Positions 16,742 through 24,972 of a stretch of 64,000 nt of DNA are shown here, one piece after another. Numbering within the stretch: position 1 is the first letter of the stretch; every line of letters begins with the position of its first letter. The notes below the pieces were generated by a model, which saw only the letters and a list, made by a program, of their open reading frames with translations, was not told the origin of the DNA and did no database searches. The stretch lies in assembly GCA_963802215.1 (NCBI GenBank), contig CAWDHQ010000001.1, positions 930,001 through 994,000 of the forward strand. The letters run 5' to 3'. The translations under genes were made by a program, and so were the position numbers. The DNA comes from SHZI01 sp963802215 (GTDB lineage Bacteria; Pseudomonadota; Gammaproteobacteria; Steroidobacterales; GCA-2729495).

Positions 16742-18210
16742 ACGGTGACGTTTGATGGCGCCTCCGGAACCGCTTGGTTGCTTGCCTCCAGAATTGCCCC
16801 AATCCCTATACTTCCGCCTGACTCCTGGCGGGCGCTGCCTTGGTAGTCAACAAGAAGTCCAACAGCAACACCCCCACTAAGGGCTGGCGAACCCACTGCT
16901 GGCTTCAGAAATTGGGTGCTGTTTGGATCTGTAGAGAGAAGCGCGCTGCTTGATATAACACGGCTCGACGATCCGCAACTTGTGCCCGACGCACAGAGAT
17001 TGTTGGACGCTGAAAACGGCGACTTGTCGAACGGAATCTTTGCATATCCGTTGGCCGTCGTCCCTGACGCGAAAATAATGTTGTTCTTAAATGTTCCCCC
17101 GCCGTCATTCTGATATCCGAAGAACGCCCACTGACCGTAGCCGCCGTTTGCCGGCGAGCCCTTGCCCCAGTCGAATACCGTATTGTTCGCAATTAAAGGG
17201 CTTCCAAGCCACGTGCGGACAATACCCTCCCCCGTGTCCCAGATAAGATTATTGGTGATTCTCGCGTTTGTTAGCGACGGACTTCCCCCGCCCCAGCAAA
17301 TTGTGATCGCAGACCGACATTTCCAACCGACGGAGCAGGTGCCCTTTCCGATGTTGTGCATCGCGTTTCCGTCGATAACCAACCCGTCCAGGTTCTGAAA
17401 CAGACGTATCTCGATCGCCTCTCCGGGCGTATCGCGAAAGATGTTTCCAAGGATATTCAGATTGGAAGACGGGCCATAGTTGGAGGCCCCGCTCATATAG
17501 ATGTGATGCTGCTCATTAGCATTCGCAGCGCCCGTAGCATAAAATTCGTTATTAATTAAACTGAGATTGTCATATACACCCCATTGAGCAATCCACTCGC
17601 CACCGTTCGACACCTGCCATTGAGTTCGATAGAACGTAATGTGCGAGTGAAGCCCGGCGGTGGCGTTGAAGTAGACTGAAGGATCAAACTGGTTAGAGCC
17701 TGAGTTGTGAAATTTGATGCGTAAATTCGGGCCACCATCCCAGATGACATACTGATGGCGCGTAGTCCAATTATTTCGCCCTGTAATCGTCGCCTGAGTG
17801 GAATCATCCCAAGGCTTAACTACAACTTCCTTAGACGGCGCGCCATATAACGTTGGACTACCGATGGGGCCCGTACCTTTAAGATAGATGAAAGCGGGTC
17901 CACCGGTAGTACCCGGCTTTCCAGCTACATCGCTGAACGAGCGGCAGGGGCTGCTGCGGGTACAGCTGCTTCCGGTTCCTGCGGACAGATCAATCCAATA
18001 CTTGTTCGCCACCGTTGCTTCGTCGGGCTGGGGAACCTGGATAACATTAGGTTTTGCATACGAAAGAGGGTCCAGCCAATTGACCGTTTGAGCAGCTGCT
18101 TGCGGGACTACACCCCCAAGGAAGAACAACCCACATGCGATGCGCATGAAAGGCAAAACGTACGCGCTAACTGCCCAGCATCCACTCCAGGTGCTTGCCC
18201 TAACTACCAT
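16735..18210 (-). CDS. Secreted right-handed parallel beta-helix protein
   Basis: ATG at 18210 is preceded by GGGTGGGAG at good spacing; a TTG 18 bases further upstream lies within that ribosome site and is less likely. The 491-residue product has an N-terminal signal region ending in FFLGGVVPQAAAQT. The rest repeats short strand/Asn turns (LIANNTVFDWG, ITNNLIWDTGEG, LNILGNIFRDTPGEAIEIRL), the ladder of right-handed beta-helix proteins such as pectate lyases and polysaccharide-modifying enzymes. Several Cys residues (SSCTRSSPCRS) could form disulphides in the periplasm or outside. No catalytic residues could be assigned. It converges on the heparinase-like gene and may process the same glycan. 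Confidence 0.8.
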   Translation of the reverse strand: MVVRASTWSGCWAVSAYVLPFMRIACGLFFLGGVVPQAAAQTVNWLDPLSYAKPNVIQVPQPDEATVANKYWIDLSAGTGSSCTRSSPCRSFSDVAGKPGTTGGPAFIYLKGTGPIGSPTLYGAPSKEVVVKPWDDSTQATITGRNNWTTRHQYVIWDGGPNLRIKFHNSGSNQFDPSVYFNATAGLHSHITFYRTQWQVSNGGEWIAQWGVYDNLSLINNEFYATGAANANEQHHIYMSGASNYGPSSNLNILGNIFRDTPGEAIEIRLFQNLDGLVIDGNAMHNIGKGTCSVGWKCRSAITICWGGGSPSLTNARITNNLIWDTGEGIVRTWLGSPLIANNTVFDWGKGSPANGGYGQWAFFGYQNDGGGTFKNNIIFASGTTANGYAKIPFDKSPFSASNNLCASGTSCGSSSRVISSSALLSTDPNSTQFLKPAVGSPALSGGVAVGLLVDYQGSARQESGGSIGIGAILEASNQAVPEAPSNVTVQ

Positions 18211-18395
18211 TTGATCACTCCCACCCAACGGCTTTCCTTACGTTCGAACTGTCGCACAAATGCTGACAGAGTGTAATCTCTAGCTTATGAGTATGCTGAC
18301 TCGATGTCTCTGAACTGGGACTGAACTGCGACCTACCTCATGCTCTAAGCCTATGATTTGAGATATACATCACACTTTAACTGGCGTCTGGGACG
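18211..18395. other. Divergent intergenic region
   Basis: The 185 bases between the divergent beta-helix and glycosyltransferase genes are visibly AT-richer than their surroundings and must hold both promoters. A TATGAT at about 18351-18356 could be a -10 box for the rightward gene, but no good -35 box is spaced to it. Nothing else was recognised. Confidence 0.35.
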
Positions 18396-19715
18396 TTGAG
18401 CATAGAGACCGACGCATATGAACACTTGAGTACAGGGAATGAACGCTTGAGCACAGGAAACCATGCGCCCAGCGGTGCCGATGAGCGGAAAATACTTCAC
18501 GTCTTCGATCACTCCTTCCCGATAGGCGACGGATACTCCAATAGATCAGGTGAAATTATTCGCTTCACCCGCGGACTTGGATGGAGGACGGTCCACAGCA
18601 CATCTGCCAAGCAGGGCCCTACCACGCTCGAAAAGGAGACCGTTAACGGAATTGAGTTCCTTCGAACCCGCTCTCTACGCGCCTTTTGGGCAAGTTGGCC
18701 CGCCCTGAATCAATGGTCAGTAGTTGTCGGCCTCCGGCGCCGGCTTGAGGAAATCCTGATAGCGGAGCGACCCGTTCTGCTTCACATTCATTCCCCATGC
18801 TTGAATGCATTGGCAGCCCTGCCCTTAGCGCGCAAGTATGCGGTACCTATAATCTATGAGATGCGATCACTGTGGGAGGACGGTGCTGTAGACAGTGGCT
18901 CCTGTAATGAGGGGGATCTACGCTATCGGACCTCGAGGTGGCTGGAAACCTATGTTTGCCACCGGGTTGATCAGGTCGTAACAATCTGCGAAGGACTGAA
19001 GGGCGACCTGCTTGGGCGAGGGCTACCTGAAGCCAGAATAACTGTTGTCCCAAATAGTGTAGACATCAGTCGTTTCGGATCGACGGAGGAGCGTGACCAA
19101 CGCTTGGCGATCGAACTCGGCTTGACGGCCGGTAAGACTTTTGGGTTCATCGGTACATTTTTTCCTTTTGAGGGATTGGAAGTGCTGATGCGCGCGATCC
19201 CGAAGATTTCCGCGGCAGAGCCTCAGGCGCGGTTTCTCATTGTTGGCGATGGTCCAGATGCTCATCGCATTAGAGAGATGGCACAGCGACTGTCACTCTC
19301 CCAGTCAGTAATATTCACCGGACGCATCGCCCACGACCAGGTCAAGCGGTACTACAGCCTGATAGACGTATTGATATACCCACGCGTATCAAAGCGCATC
19401 ACAGAATTAGTTACACCCCTAAAGCCCCTAGAAGCAATGGCTCAGGGCAAAATGGTTGTCGCATCAGACGTTGGCGGCCATCGGGAAATGATATTCCCCG
19501 GCGAGAATGGACTCTTGTTTGAGGCAGGCAACCCAGACTCTCTGTTTGCCGTCTGTAGGGATTTGTTGAGCCGTCAGGATACCTGGCCAGGGCTACAGGC
19601 AAATGGGCGCAATTACGTACGTACTCACAGAAGTTGGGAGAACAATGCGATGATTTACGATCACTTATATAGGCATGCTCTCGAGGGCCCGAGAGTAAAG
19701 TCAATAAAGCCTTAG
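18396..19715 (+). CDS. Glycosyltransferase family 4 (XrtA/PEP-CTERM locus type), copy 1
   Basis: The frame starts with TTG at 18396 and encodes up to 439 residues. KILHVFDHSFPIGDGYSNRSGEI marks the GT-B start, at about residue 32. VITVCEG-like DQVVTICEGLKGDLLGRG, ITVVPNSVDISRF and VTPLKPLEAMAQGKMVVASDVGG are typical of the glycosyltransferase subfamily found in PEP-CTERM loci. The first 30 residues contain a 7-residue repeat (LSTGNER/LSTGNHA) and are probably not part of the fold; a later TTG (18426 or 18447) could be the true start. It is homologous to the gene at 21531, from which it is separated by insertion sequences. Confidence 0.85.
   Translation: MSIETDAYEHLSTGNERLSTGNHAPSGADERKILHVFDHSFPIGDGYSNRSGEIIRFTRGLGWRTVHSTSAKQGPTTLEKETVNGIEFLRTRSLRAFWASWPALNQWSVVVGLRRRLEEILIAERPVLLHIHSPCLNALAALPLARKYAVPIIYEMRSLWEDGAVDSGSCNEGDLRYRTSRWLETYVCHRVDQVVTICEGLKGDLLGRGLPEARITVVPNSVDISRFGSTEERDQRLAIELGLTAGKTFGFIGTFFPFEGLEVLMRAIPKISAAEPQARFLIVGDGPDAHRIREMAQRLSLSQSVIFTGRIAHDQVKRYYSLIDVLIYPRVSKRITELVTPLKPLEAMAQGKMVVASDVGGHREMIFPGENGLLFEAGNPDSLFAVCRDLLSRQDTWPGLQANGRNYVRTHRSWENNAMIYDHLYRHALEGPRVKSIKP
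18425..18466 (+). repeat. Imperfect 21-bp tandem repeat at the start of a glycosyltransferase gene
   Basis: CTTGAGTACAGGGAATGAACG at its start element CTTGAG (18425) recurs with a period of exactly 21 bases at 18446 (CTTGAGCACAGGAAAC). The unit encodes LSTGNE/R-H. Each copy supplies an in-frame TTG, so the repeat also multiplies possible start codons. Confidence 0.6.
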
Positions 19716-19887
19716 ATTGATCATCATCCGCGGTCGCGCCCTTGGATTCGACGAACGCGCGCAGCACCTCGCGCAATTGAGAACTTCGCAACTGCAACTA
19801 TCGGCGGGACTGATAACGGGCAGAACCCTTCCTAGTTGCACCGTGGGACTTCTCTAACGCCGCAATTGGATACGTACCCTTTTTTAA
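19716..19887. other. Gap with no recognised feature
   Basis: The 172 bases between the glycosyltransferase and the ISL3 relic show no recognisable gene, terminator or promoter. A short reverse frame encoding QLRSSQLREVLRAFVESKG overlaps the end of the upstream gene and could be a mobile-element relic, but it matches no family known to me. Confidence 0.3.
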
Positions 19888-20193
19888 GGTTCATCGCGGT
19901 TTAGCGGGGTAAGCGCCTATTGTGGCCCCACCTGAGTCAGGGAGGGTCGCGATGGAACTGGAGGTTTTGGAACGCCTGGGTGGCTGGTCGGGCTTCAAGG
20001 TAACCCGCGTGGAACGCCAGGCCGGGTCGCCGGCCCAGATCCGGATCCGGCTCGAGCCGGTGGACGCGGGTCCACTCCGGTGTGGCGAGTGTGGAGCGCT
20101 GAGTACGCACGTCCATGAGCGCATCGTGCGCGAGGTTCGCGACCTGCCGTTGCTCGATGCCCAGACGATCCTGGAAGTCACGGTGCTGCGCGT
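19888..20193 (+). mobile_element. ISL3-type element relic, left end only
   Basis: From GGTTCATCGCGG (19888) the sequence looks like the left terminus of an ISL3-family element, followed by the beginning of its transposase. It is cut at 20194 by the left end of an IS3-family element. No right half of the ISL3 element is found on the other side of the IS3 copy, so the remainder was lost. Confidence 0.55.
19952..20193 (+). pseudogene. ISL3 family transposase, N-terminal fragment
   Basis: From ATG 19952 about 80 residues are in frame before the IS3 end. They include RLEPVDAGPLRCGECGALSTHVHE (zinc-binding CxxC) and VREVRDLPLLDAQTILEVTVLRV, the conserved N-terminal domain of ISL3 transposases. The DDE catalytic domain is missing, so it cannot be active. 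Confidence 0.75.
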
Positions 20194-20232
20194 TGACCTG
20201 AGACCCAATCTTAAGGCCAATCGAACCGTGAG
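20194..20232 (+). repeat. Left inverted repeat of the IS3-family element
   Basis: Thirty-nine bases beginning TGACCTGAGACCC match the complement of the right end at 30 positions, with the outer 13 identical. Confidence 0.8.
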
Positions 20233-20267
20233 TTCCCATGGTAATTTCGACCGAGGAGAACTCACTG

Positions 20268-20531
20268 ATGAAGAAGCGGTTTACCGAAGAGCAGATCGTC
20301 CGCATCCTGCGTGAAGCCGAGATCCCGGGGGTCCAGATCCGGGAGGTGTGCCGCAAGCACAACGTCACGGAACAGACCTTCTTCCGCTGGCGGAACAAGT
20401 ACGGCGGCCTGGAAGTGGCGGACACCCGACGGCTCAAGACCATCGAGTCGGAGAACGCCCGGCTGAAGAAGCTGGTGGCCGAGCAGGCCCTGGTGATCGA
20501 CACCCTCAAGGAGTTCGCGCGGGGAAAATGA
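20268..20531 (+). CDS. IS3-family transposase OrfA
   Basis: ATG 20268 with GGAG upstream gives 87 residues. KKRFTEEQIVRILREAEI and VCRKHNVTEQTFFRWRNKYGG form the helix-turn-helix that binds the element ends. A leucine-zipper-like segment (SENARLKKLVAEQALVIDTLK) follows. The stop overlaps the next start as ATGA. Confidence 0.93.
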   Translation: MKKRFTEEQIVRILREAEIPGVQIREVCRKHNVTEQTFFRWRNKYGGLEVADTRRLKTIESENARLKKLVAEQALVIDTLKEFARGK

Positions 20532-21367
20532 GGTCCCCGATCGGTCGGCGGCGCGTACTGCGCCGGGCGATGGATCGGGGCGTCTCGGCACGTAGCGCCT
20601 GCCGGTTGCTCGGCTTCAGCCGGAGTGTGGCCTGCTACGGCCTGCGGCAGCCGGTGAAGGACGAACCGTTGGTGGCGCAGCTGGTGCAGACCAGCCAGCA
20701 GTACCCGCGCTTCGGCTATCGCCGCATGGCCTTCTGGCTGAGCTGGAGTCAGAAGCGGGTACGCCGGTTGTGGTCCCAGCAGGGCCTGCAGCTGCCGCGG
20801 CGGCGGGGTCGGAAGCGCCGCCTGGGCACCGACGTGCGGGTGCCCGGTGCGCCGGTCCCAAACAGCGTCTGGACCTACGACTTCGTGCACGACCGCCTGG
20901 CCGACAAGACCGCCTTGAAGCTGCTCTGCGTGCTCGACGAGCACACACGGGAGTGCCTGGCCATCGAGGTAGCCCGCTCGATGAGCTCGATCACCGTGAT
21001 CAACACGCTGGCCCGGCTGATGCGACTGCACGGCAAGCCGGCCCACATCCGCTCTGACCAGGGCGCGGAGTTCACCGCCGGCGTCGTGATGCGCTGGCTG
21101 CGGGATCAGAACGTGGGTCCGGTTTTCATCGCGCCGGGCAAGCCCTGGCAGAACGGCTTCGTCGAGAGCTTCAACGGCAAGCTGCGCGACGAGTGTCTGA
21201 CCCGGGAGTGGTTCCGGGATCTGCGCGAGGCGCGGATCCTGATCGAACGTTGGCGCCACTTCTACAACCACCAACGACCCCACAGCGCGCTGGCTTACCG
21301 GACCCCGGCGGCGGTTCGCCAGGAGTGGCTGAACGGGACTATGCTTGCTACAAACCTCACGGCTTGA
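20528..21367 (+). CDS. IS3-family transposase OrfB (DDE integrase core)
   Basis: ATG 20528 overlaps the OrfA stop (ATGA), and OrfB may be made by coupling or as a frameshifted OrfAB fusion. The 279 residues contain the retroviral-integrase-like core with the three acidic residues in SVWTYDFVHD, IRSDQGAEF and WQNGFVESFNGKLRDECL. The last motif is characteristic of the IS407 subgroup. The frame is complete through HFYNHQRPHSAL near the C-terminus, so the transposase looks intact. Confidence 0.93.
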   Translation: MRSPIGRRRVLRRAMDRGVSARSACRLLGFSRSVACYGLRQPVKDEPLVAQLVQTSQQYPRFGYRRMAFWLSWSQKRVRRLWSQQGLQLPRRRGRKRRLGTDVRVPGAPVPNSVWTYDFVHDRLADKTALKLLCVLDEHTRECLAIEVARSMSSITVINTLARLMRLHGKPAHIRSDQGAEFTAGVVMRWLRDQNVGPVFIAPGKPWQNGFVESFNGKLRDECLTREWFRDLREARILIERWRHFYNHQRPHSALAYRTPAAVRQEWLNGTMLATNLTA

Positions 21368-21394
21368 ATGGCTACAAAAAGGGGTCTCAGGTCA
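21356..21394 (-). repeat. Right inverted repeat of the IS3-family element
   Basis: Read on the minus strand this end begins TGACCTGAGACCCC and matches the left end over about 30 of 39 bases. Confidence 0.8.
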
Positions 21395-21462
21395 CGCCAC
21401 TTCTGCTAACTCGGTGGGTTACAACGCTACTCCTTATGTGACTCTGTTCACGAGTTGCACTA

Positions 21463-21492
21463 GGGGCCAGCGTAGCCCCACAGATATTTTGT
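21463..21492 (+). terminator. Weak terminator-like hairpin after the IS element
   Basis: GGGGC (21463-21467) and GCCCC (21475-21479) pair around a 7-base loop, followed after a few bases by ATATTTT. The stem is short but GC-only. It could shield the downstream glycosyltransferase from IS transcription. Confidence 0.3.
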
Positions 21493-21530
21493 GCTAGATT
21501 TGGAGTCGTCGTCGGCCACGTCTATTCCCC

Positions 21531-22778
21531 ATGAAGGTTCTCCACATCCTGGAAACGTCTACACCACACGTTGTCGGATACACCATACGCGCCAATGCAA
21601 TCATCGAGAACCAACGTAAGTTGGGTGTGGATGTCGTAGCTGTCACATCCCCGCTATTCCAGGCAGGTGCTTCACCGTCTGCGTGCGACCTCTACGATGG
21701 GGTCAAGTATTACAGGACAAACCATATCAGACCGCCAGACACTGCTCGAACCAAGGCAGGATCGTTTCTGCGTCGAGCATTGATGTTACTGCGTTACAAA
21801 CGCGCGATTCTCGACATTGCAACCCGCGAACAGGTAGATGTCCTTCATGCTCACTCGTCGTACCTTAATGCCCACGCTGCCGGGCCTGCGGCCCGCCAAC
21901 TCGGCATTCCTCTCGTATATGAAGTGAGGACGCTTTGGGGTGAGTCTGCCGTGGTAGAGGATGGCTGGAGGTCAGGCAGTTGGAAGCATCGCCTAATTTG
22001 GCGCCTCGAACTAGGAGCAATGACCAAGGCAGATCTCGTAATCCCAATTGCGAAAGGCATTCGCGCCGCTCTGATTGAGCGAGGAATTGACCCCGCGAAG
22101 CTATCTATTGTTCCTAACGGCGTTGACACCTCAAGGTTTGCGCCCATACAACGCGATAATCGCTTAGCGAACTCGCTGGGCTTTCAGGCTTCTTTCATTG
22201 CGGGCTTCGTTGGCTCCATGCGGAAGCTAGAAGGACTGGCAACTTTGGTCGAGGCGCAGCGAATATGTCGAGATCGGGGCATATGCCTTGGCGTTGTGAT
22301 AGTGGGCGACGGTGCGGATAAGACTTTTGTGGAAGCCAGGGCGCGCGAACTAGGGTTGTCCGACATCGTTTTCACAGGGAATGTACCCCACGCCGATGTC
22401 GCCGCCTGGTATTCCATCATGGATGTCGTCGTCTATCCGCGCATACGCGCGGTAATCACGGAGCGAGTTACGCCTCTCAAGCCGCTTGAGGTAATGGCGA
22501 TGGAGAAAGTCTGTGTGGGAAGCGATGTTGGGGGCCTTACCGAGCTTATCGATGATGGGCGCACAGGCTTGATCTTTCGAAGTGGCGATGCCTCCCACCT
22601 CGCAGATGTACTTATCAAGCTGAAGAGTAATCCCCTGCTTATGCAGCGACTGGGTTCCGCCGCACTAGAGCATGTGCGTACGGAGCGCGAATGGTTGGTC
22701 ATCGCAAGCAAGTATCTTGATATATACAAGGACCTCACCGACGAGAACCGCGGGTCAAAACACCGGATACCTGCATAA
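21531..22778 (+). CDS. Glycosyltransferase family 4 (XrtA/PEP-CTERM locus type), copy 2
   Basis: The 415-residue protein begins MKVLHILETSTPHVVGYTIRA, the opening typical of exosortase-A-system glycosyltransferases. Key pieces are VDVLHAHSSYLNAHAAGPAARQLG, IPLVYEVRTLWGESAV, LSIVPNGVDTSRF and VTPLKPLEVMAMEKVCVGSDVGG (donor site). It is clearly homologous to the protein at 18396, sharing the YEVR/YEMR-LWE, VPN-VD-SRF and VTPLKPLE blocks. The pair probably arose by an older duplication and now adds different sugars. An IS element and its relic lie just upstream, so its promoter region may have been rearranged. Confidence 0.9.
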   Translation: MKVLHILETSTPHVVGYTIRANAIIENQRKLGVDVVAVTSPLFQAGASPSACDLYDGVKYYRTNHIRPPDTARTKAGSFLRRALMLLRYKRAILDIATREQVDVLHAHSSYLNAHAAGPAARQLGIPLVYEVRTLWGESAVVEDGWRSGSWKHRLIWRLELGAMTKADLVIPIAKGIRAALIERGIDPAKLSIVPNGVDTSRFAPIQRDNRLANSLGFQASFIAGFVGSMRKLEGLATLVEAQRICRDRGICLGVVIVGDGADKTFVEARARELGLSDIVFTGNVPHADVAAWYSIMDVVVYPRIRAVITERVTPLKPLEVMAMEKVCVGSDVGGLTELIDDGRTGLIFRSGDASHLADVLIKLKSNPLLMQRLGSAALEHVRTEREWLVIASKYLDIYKDLTDENRGSKHRIPA

Positions 22779-22940
22779 GGCACCCACAACTCTCATTCCT
22801 TGCCCGAAGCACTCCGAGATCGCACGACAGTAGGACCTTGCTATGCTTGGGAAGCAGGGAGCACCCGGGCATACAACTTTCACCTGACCTTCTTTCCACA
22901 AAGACGCGACTCAGCATCGAAGACACGATGATCAACTGAC

Positions 22941-24842
22941 ATGTGCGGCCTCTATGGAAGTACGAATGGTCGATCTCTCGGTCGACAAGCGCTGAGTCAC
23001 CGGGGACCCGATGGATACGGCCTGTTCCGCGACGGGGAGGTGGTACTCGAGCACTGGCGCCTGAGCATCATCGATCTCAGTGCCAACGGCGCCCAGCCGA
23101 TGGCCATGAGGCATTCGCATTCTCCGCTCCAGACCGGCGCTCGCTCGGACCTGGTAATTGCTTATAACGGCGAGGTTTACAACTTCCAGGACCTGAGACA
23201 GGAAACTCATGGTCATGACTACGTGTCCTCGACGGATACCGAGGTTGTGTTGCGCCTTTACGCCGAGCAGGGCCTGGCATGCCTGCCCAAGCTGAATGGG
23301 ATGTTCTCATTTGCCATTTATGACCAGGCCCGCCAGCAGCTCGTCCTGGCGAGGGACCGGTTCGGGATCAAGCCGCTCTACTACTGCGTTGACGACCAGT
23401 CAAATCTCTCGTTTGCCTCGGAACTCCGGGCATTACTACGGGGATCCACTGTCGACCTCACGCTCGACAGGCGTGCCATTCAGTCGCTCTTTCACCTGCT
23501 GTACATCGAAGGCGAACGAACTCCGTTTGAGAGGATTCACAAGCTCGCCCCCGGCAGCTACCTGGTCTTCGACCTGAAGACGAAGGCGGTAACGATTGGC
23601 CGGTATCACGACTTTCACTTTGCCACGCACGGGTCAACCGAGGAGGAATCAATCGACCGGATCGAGAGCCTGCTGGACCGGTCCGTACAAATGCACCTGA
23701 TCAGTGACGTACCGGTCGGCGCCCTTCTGAGCGGCGGCGTGGACAGCAGCCTGCTGGTTGCGCTTATGGCGAAGCACACCGACGAGATCCATACCTTTTC
23801 GGTCGGGTACGAAGACAACGCCCTCTTTGACGAGTCACGATACTTCAACCTTGTTGCCGCCAGGTACCATACCGATCATCACCATACCGTCATCAGGCAG
23901 GACGGCCTGGACAAGCTTGTCCAGGAGGTGTGCGGGATCCTCGATGAGCCCATTGGTGACACATCGGTCTTCCTGAATTTCTTCATATTTGGTTTCGCCT
24001 CGCAGTCCGTGAAGGTGTGCCTGTCGGGCTTGGGCGGCGACGAGCTTTTCGGCGGCTACAACAGGCATCTCGCATTCAAGTTCCTGCCCGCGTACATGGC
24101 GGTTCCACCCAGCCTCCGGCGAGGACTCCGCAGCATCGTTTCCCAGCTTCCATCGTCACGACAAGGCCGCATTGGAAACAAGATCCGCCTGGTCAAGACG
24201 TTCCTGGCCCAGACTGATCCGGACCTAGGCCGAACGTACGGCAACTTCCTGGACTACTTTGCCCATTGCGGTGCCTCGCCGGTGCCCGGTGCGGGCACGT
24301 TTACGAACAGTCGCTTCGACGCGTACTGGGATGAAGCGCTCACAGAGGAGTTCAACAGGATCTACAAGTATGACCTTGCCAGCTACATGGTGAACGATCT
24401 GCTGTTCCTTACGGACCGCATGAGCATGCGTCACTCGCTCGAGGCCCGGGTGCCCTACCTGGAGAACGATCTCGTCGACTACTCGCTTGGCATACCGCCC
24501 CGCGCGAAGATCAGGGGCAGGACCCTGAAGTATCTCCTGAAGAAGGTCGCCGAGCGCCACCTCCCCCGGGAAGTCATCTACCGGCGAAAGCAAGGGTTCA
24601 GTTCGCCCATATCGGGCCTGCTCTCACCTCACGGGCTGGACTCCCTGCTTGCGACCCTCAACAGCAGCAAGGAGGAGTACGTGGACATCCTCGACAGATC
24701 GCTGTTCAGGCGCCTGATCGAGGCCCATCGCAACGGCACGGAGGATCACTCCCTGAACCTGTTCACCCTCCTGGTCTATCTCGCCTGGATGCCCTCCGTG
24801 CTCGGCACCGGCCCACTTCCATCAGGCACGCCCTCCCGCTAA
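22941..24842 (+). CDS. asnB: Asparagine synthase-type amidotransferase 3
   Basis: ATG 22941 gives MCGLYGS with Cys2. The glutaminase part is slightly shortened after the start (ten fewer residues before HRGPDGYG than in the other copies) but keeps HWRLSIIDLSANG. The synthetase domain has SGGVDSS near residue 264 and SGLGGDELFGGYNRH near 358. The 633-residue length is normal. GC-rich codon use differs from the AT-leaning genes on its left and matches the genes on its right, suggesting a boundary between blocks of different history. It probably amidates a sugar carboxylate of the glycan. Confidence 0.9.
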   Translation: MCGLYGSTNGRSLGRQALSHRGPDGYGLFRDGEVVLEHWRLSIIDLSANGAQPMAMRHSHSPLQTGARSDLVIAYNGEVYNFQDLRQETHGHDYVSSTDTEVVLRLYAEQGLACLPKLNGMFSFAIYDQARQQLVLARDRFGIKPLYYCVDDQSNLSFASELRALLRGSTVDLTLDRRAIQSLFHLLYIEGERTPFERIHKLAPGSYLVFDLKTKAVTIGRYHDFHFATHGSTEEESIDRIESLLDRSVQMHLISDVPVGALLSGGVDSSLLVALMAKHTDEIHTFSVGYEDNALFDESRYFNLVAARYHTDHHHTVIRQDGLDKLVQEVCGILDEPIGDTSVFLNFFIFGFASQSVKVCLSGLGGDELFGGYNRHLAFKFLPAYMAVPPSLRRGLRSIVSQLPSSRQGRIGNKIRLVKTFLAQTDPDLGRTYGNFLDYFAHCGASPVPGAGTFTNSRFDAYWDEALTEEFNRIYKYDLASYMVNDLLFLTDRMSMRHSLEARVPYLENDLVDYSLGIPPRAKIRGRTLKYLLKKVAERHLPREVIYRRKQGFSSPISGLLSPHGLDSLLATLNSSKEEYVDILDRSLFRRLIEAHRNGTEDHSLNLFTLLVYLAWMPSVLGTGPLPSGTPSR

Positions 24843-24853
24843 CCGGAGCCCAC

Positions 24854-24914
24854 ATTGCCAAAGACCTTGGCAATCAGATGCATCACGGACATCGAGATTG
24901 TAGACTCGCGAGTC
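24854..24914. repeat. Hairpin plus palindrome after amidotransferase 3
   Basis: ATTGCCAA-AGACC-TTGGCAAT (24854-24874) is a perfect 8-bp stem with a 5-base loop. It is followed by the perfect 12-base palindrome GACTCGCGAGTC (24903-24914). Both lie in the 130-base gap before the next gene. The first could be an attenuator, the second an operator; neither matches a site known to me. Confidence 0.45.
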
Positions 24915-24972
24915 GTCAGTTCAGAGGGATGGAACCACTCATGACTGCCTTCGATATGGACCTAGGTAGCGC

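Larger units (their letters stand above)
20194..21394 (+). mobile_element. IS3-family insertion sequence (IS407-like), about 1.2 kb, apparently intact
   Basis: The element holds two overlapping genes and is bounded by imperfect inverted repeats starting TGACCTGAGACCC on the left and its complement on the right. About 30 of the outer 39 bases match. It lies within the ISL3 relic, between two related glycosyltransferase genes. No convincing target-site duplication was found: the flanks read GCGT on the left and CGCC on the right. Loss of one flank by deletion would explain this and the missing ISL3 remainder. Confidence 0.85.

Noticed and set aside
19937..21283. A 448-codon open frame on the minus strand opposite the IS element.
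   Set aside because: The plus strand holds complete OrfA and OrfB with catalytic motifs and inverted repeats. The reverse frame shows no recognisable domain.
20190..21398. A target-site duplication flanking the IS3-family element.
   Set aside because: The bases beside the two ends (GCGT and CGCC) do not match, so no duplication was called.
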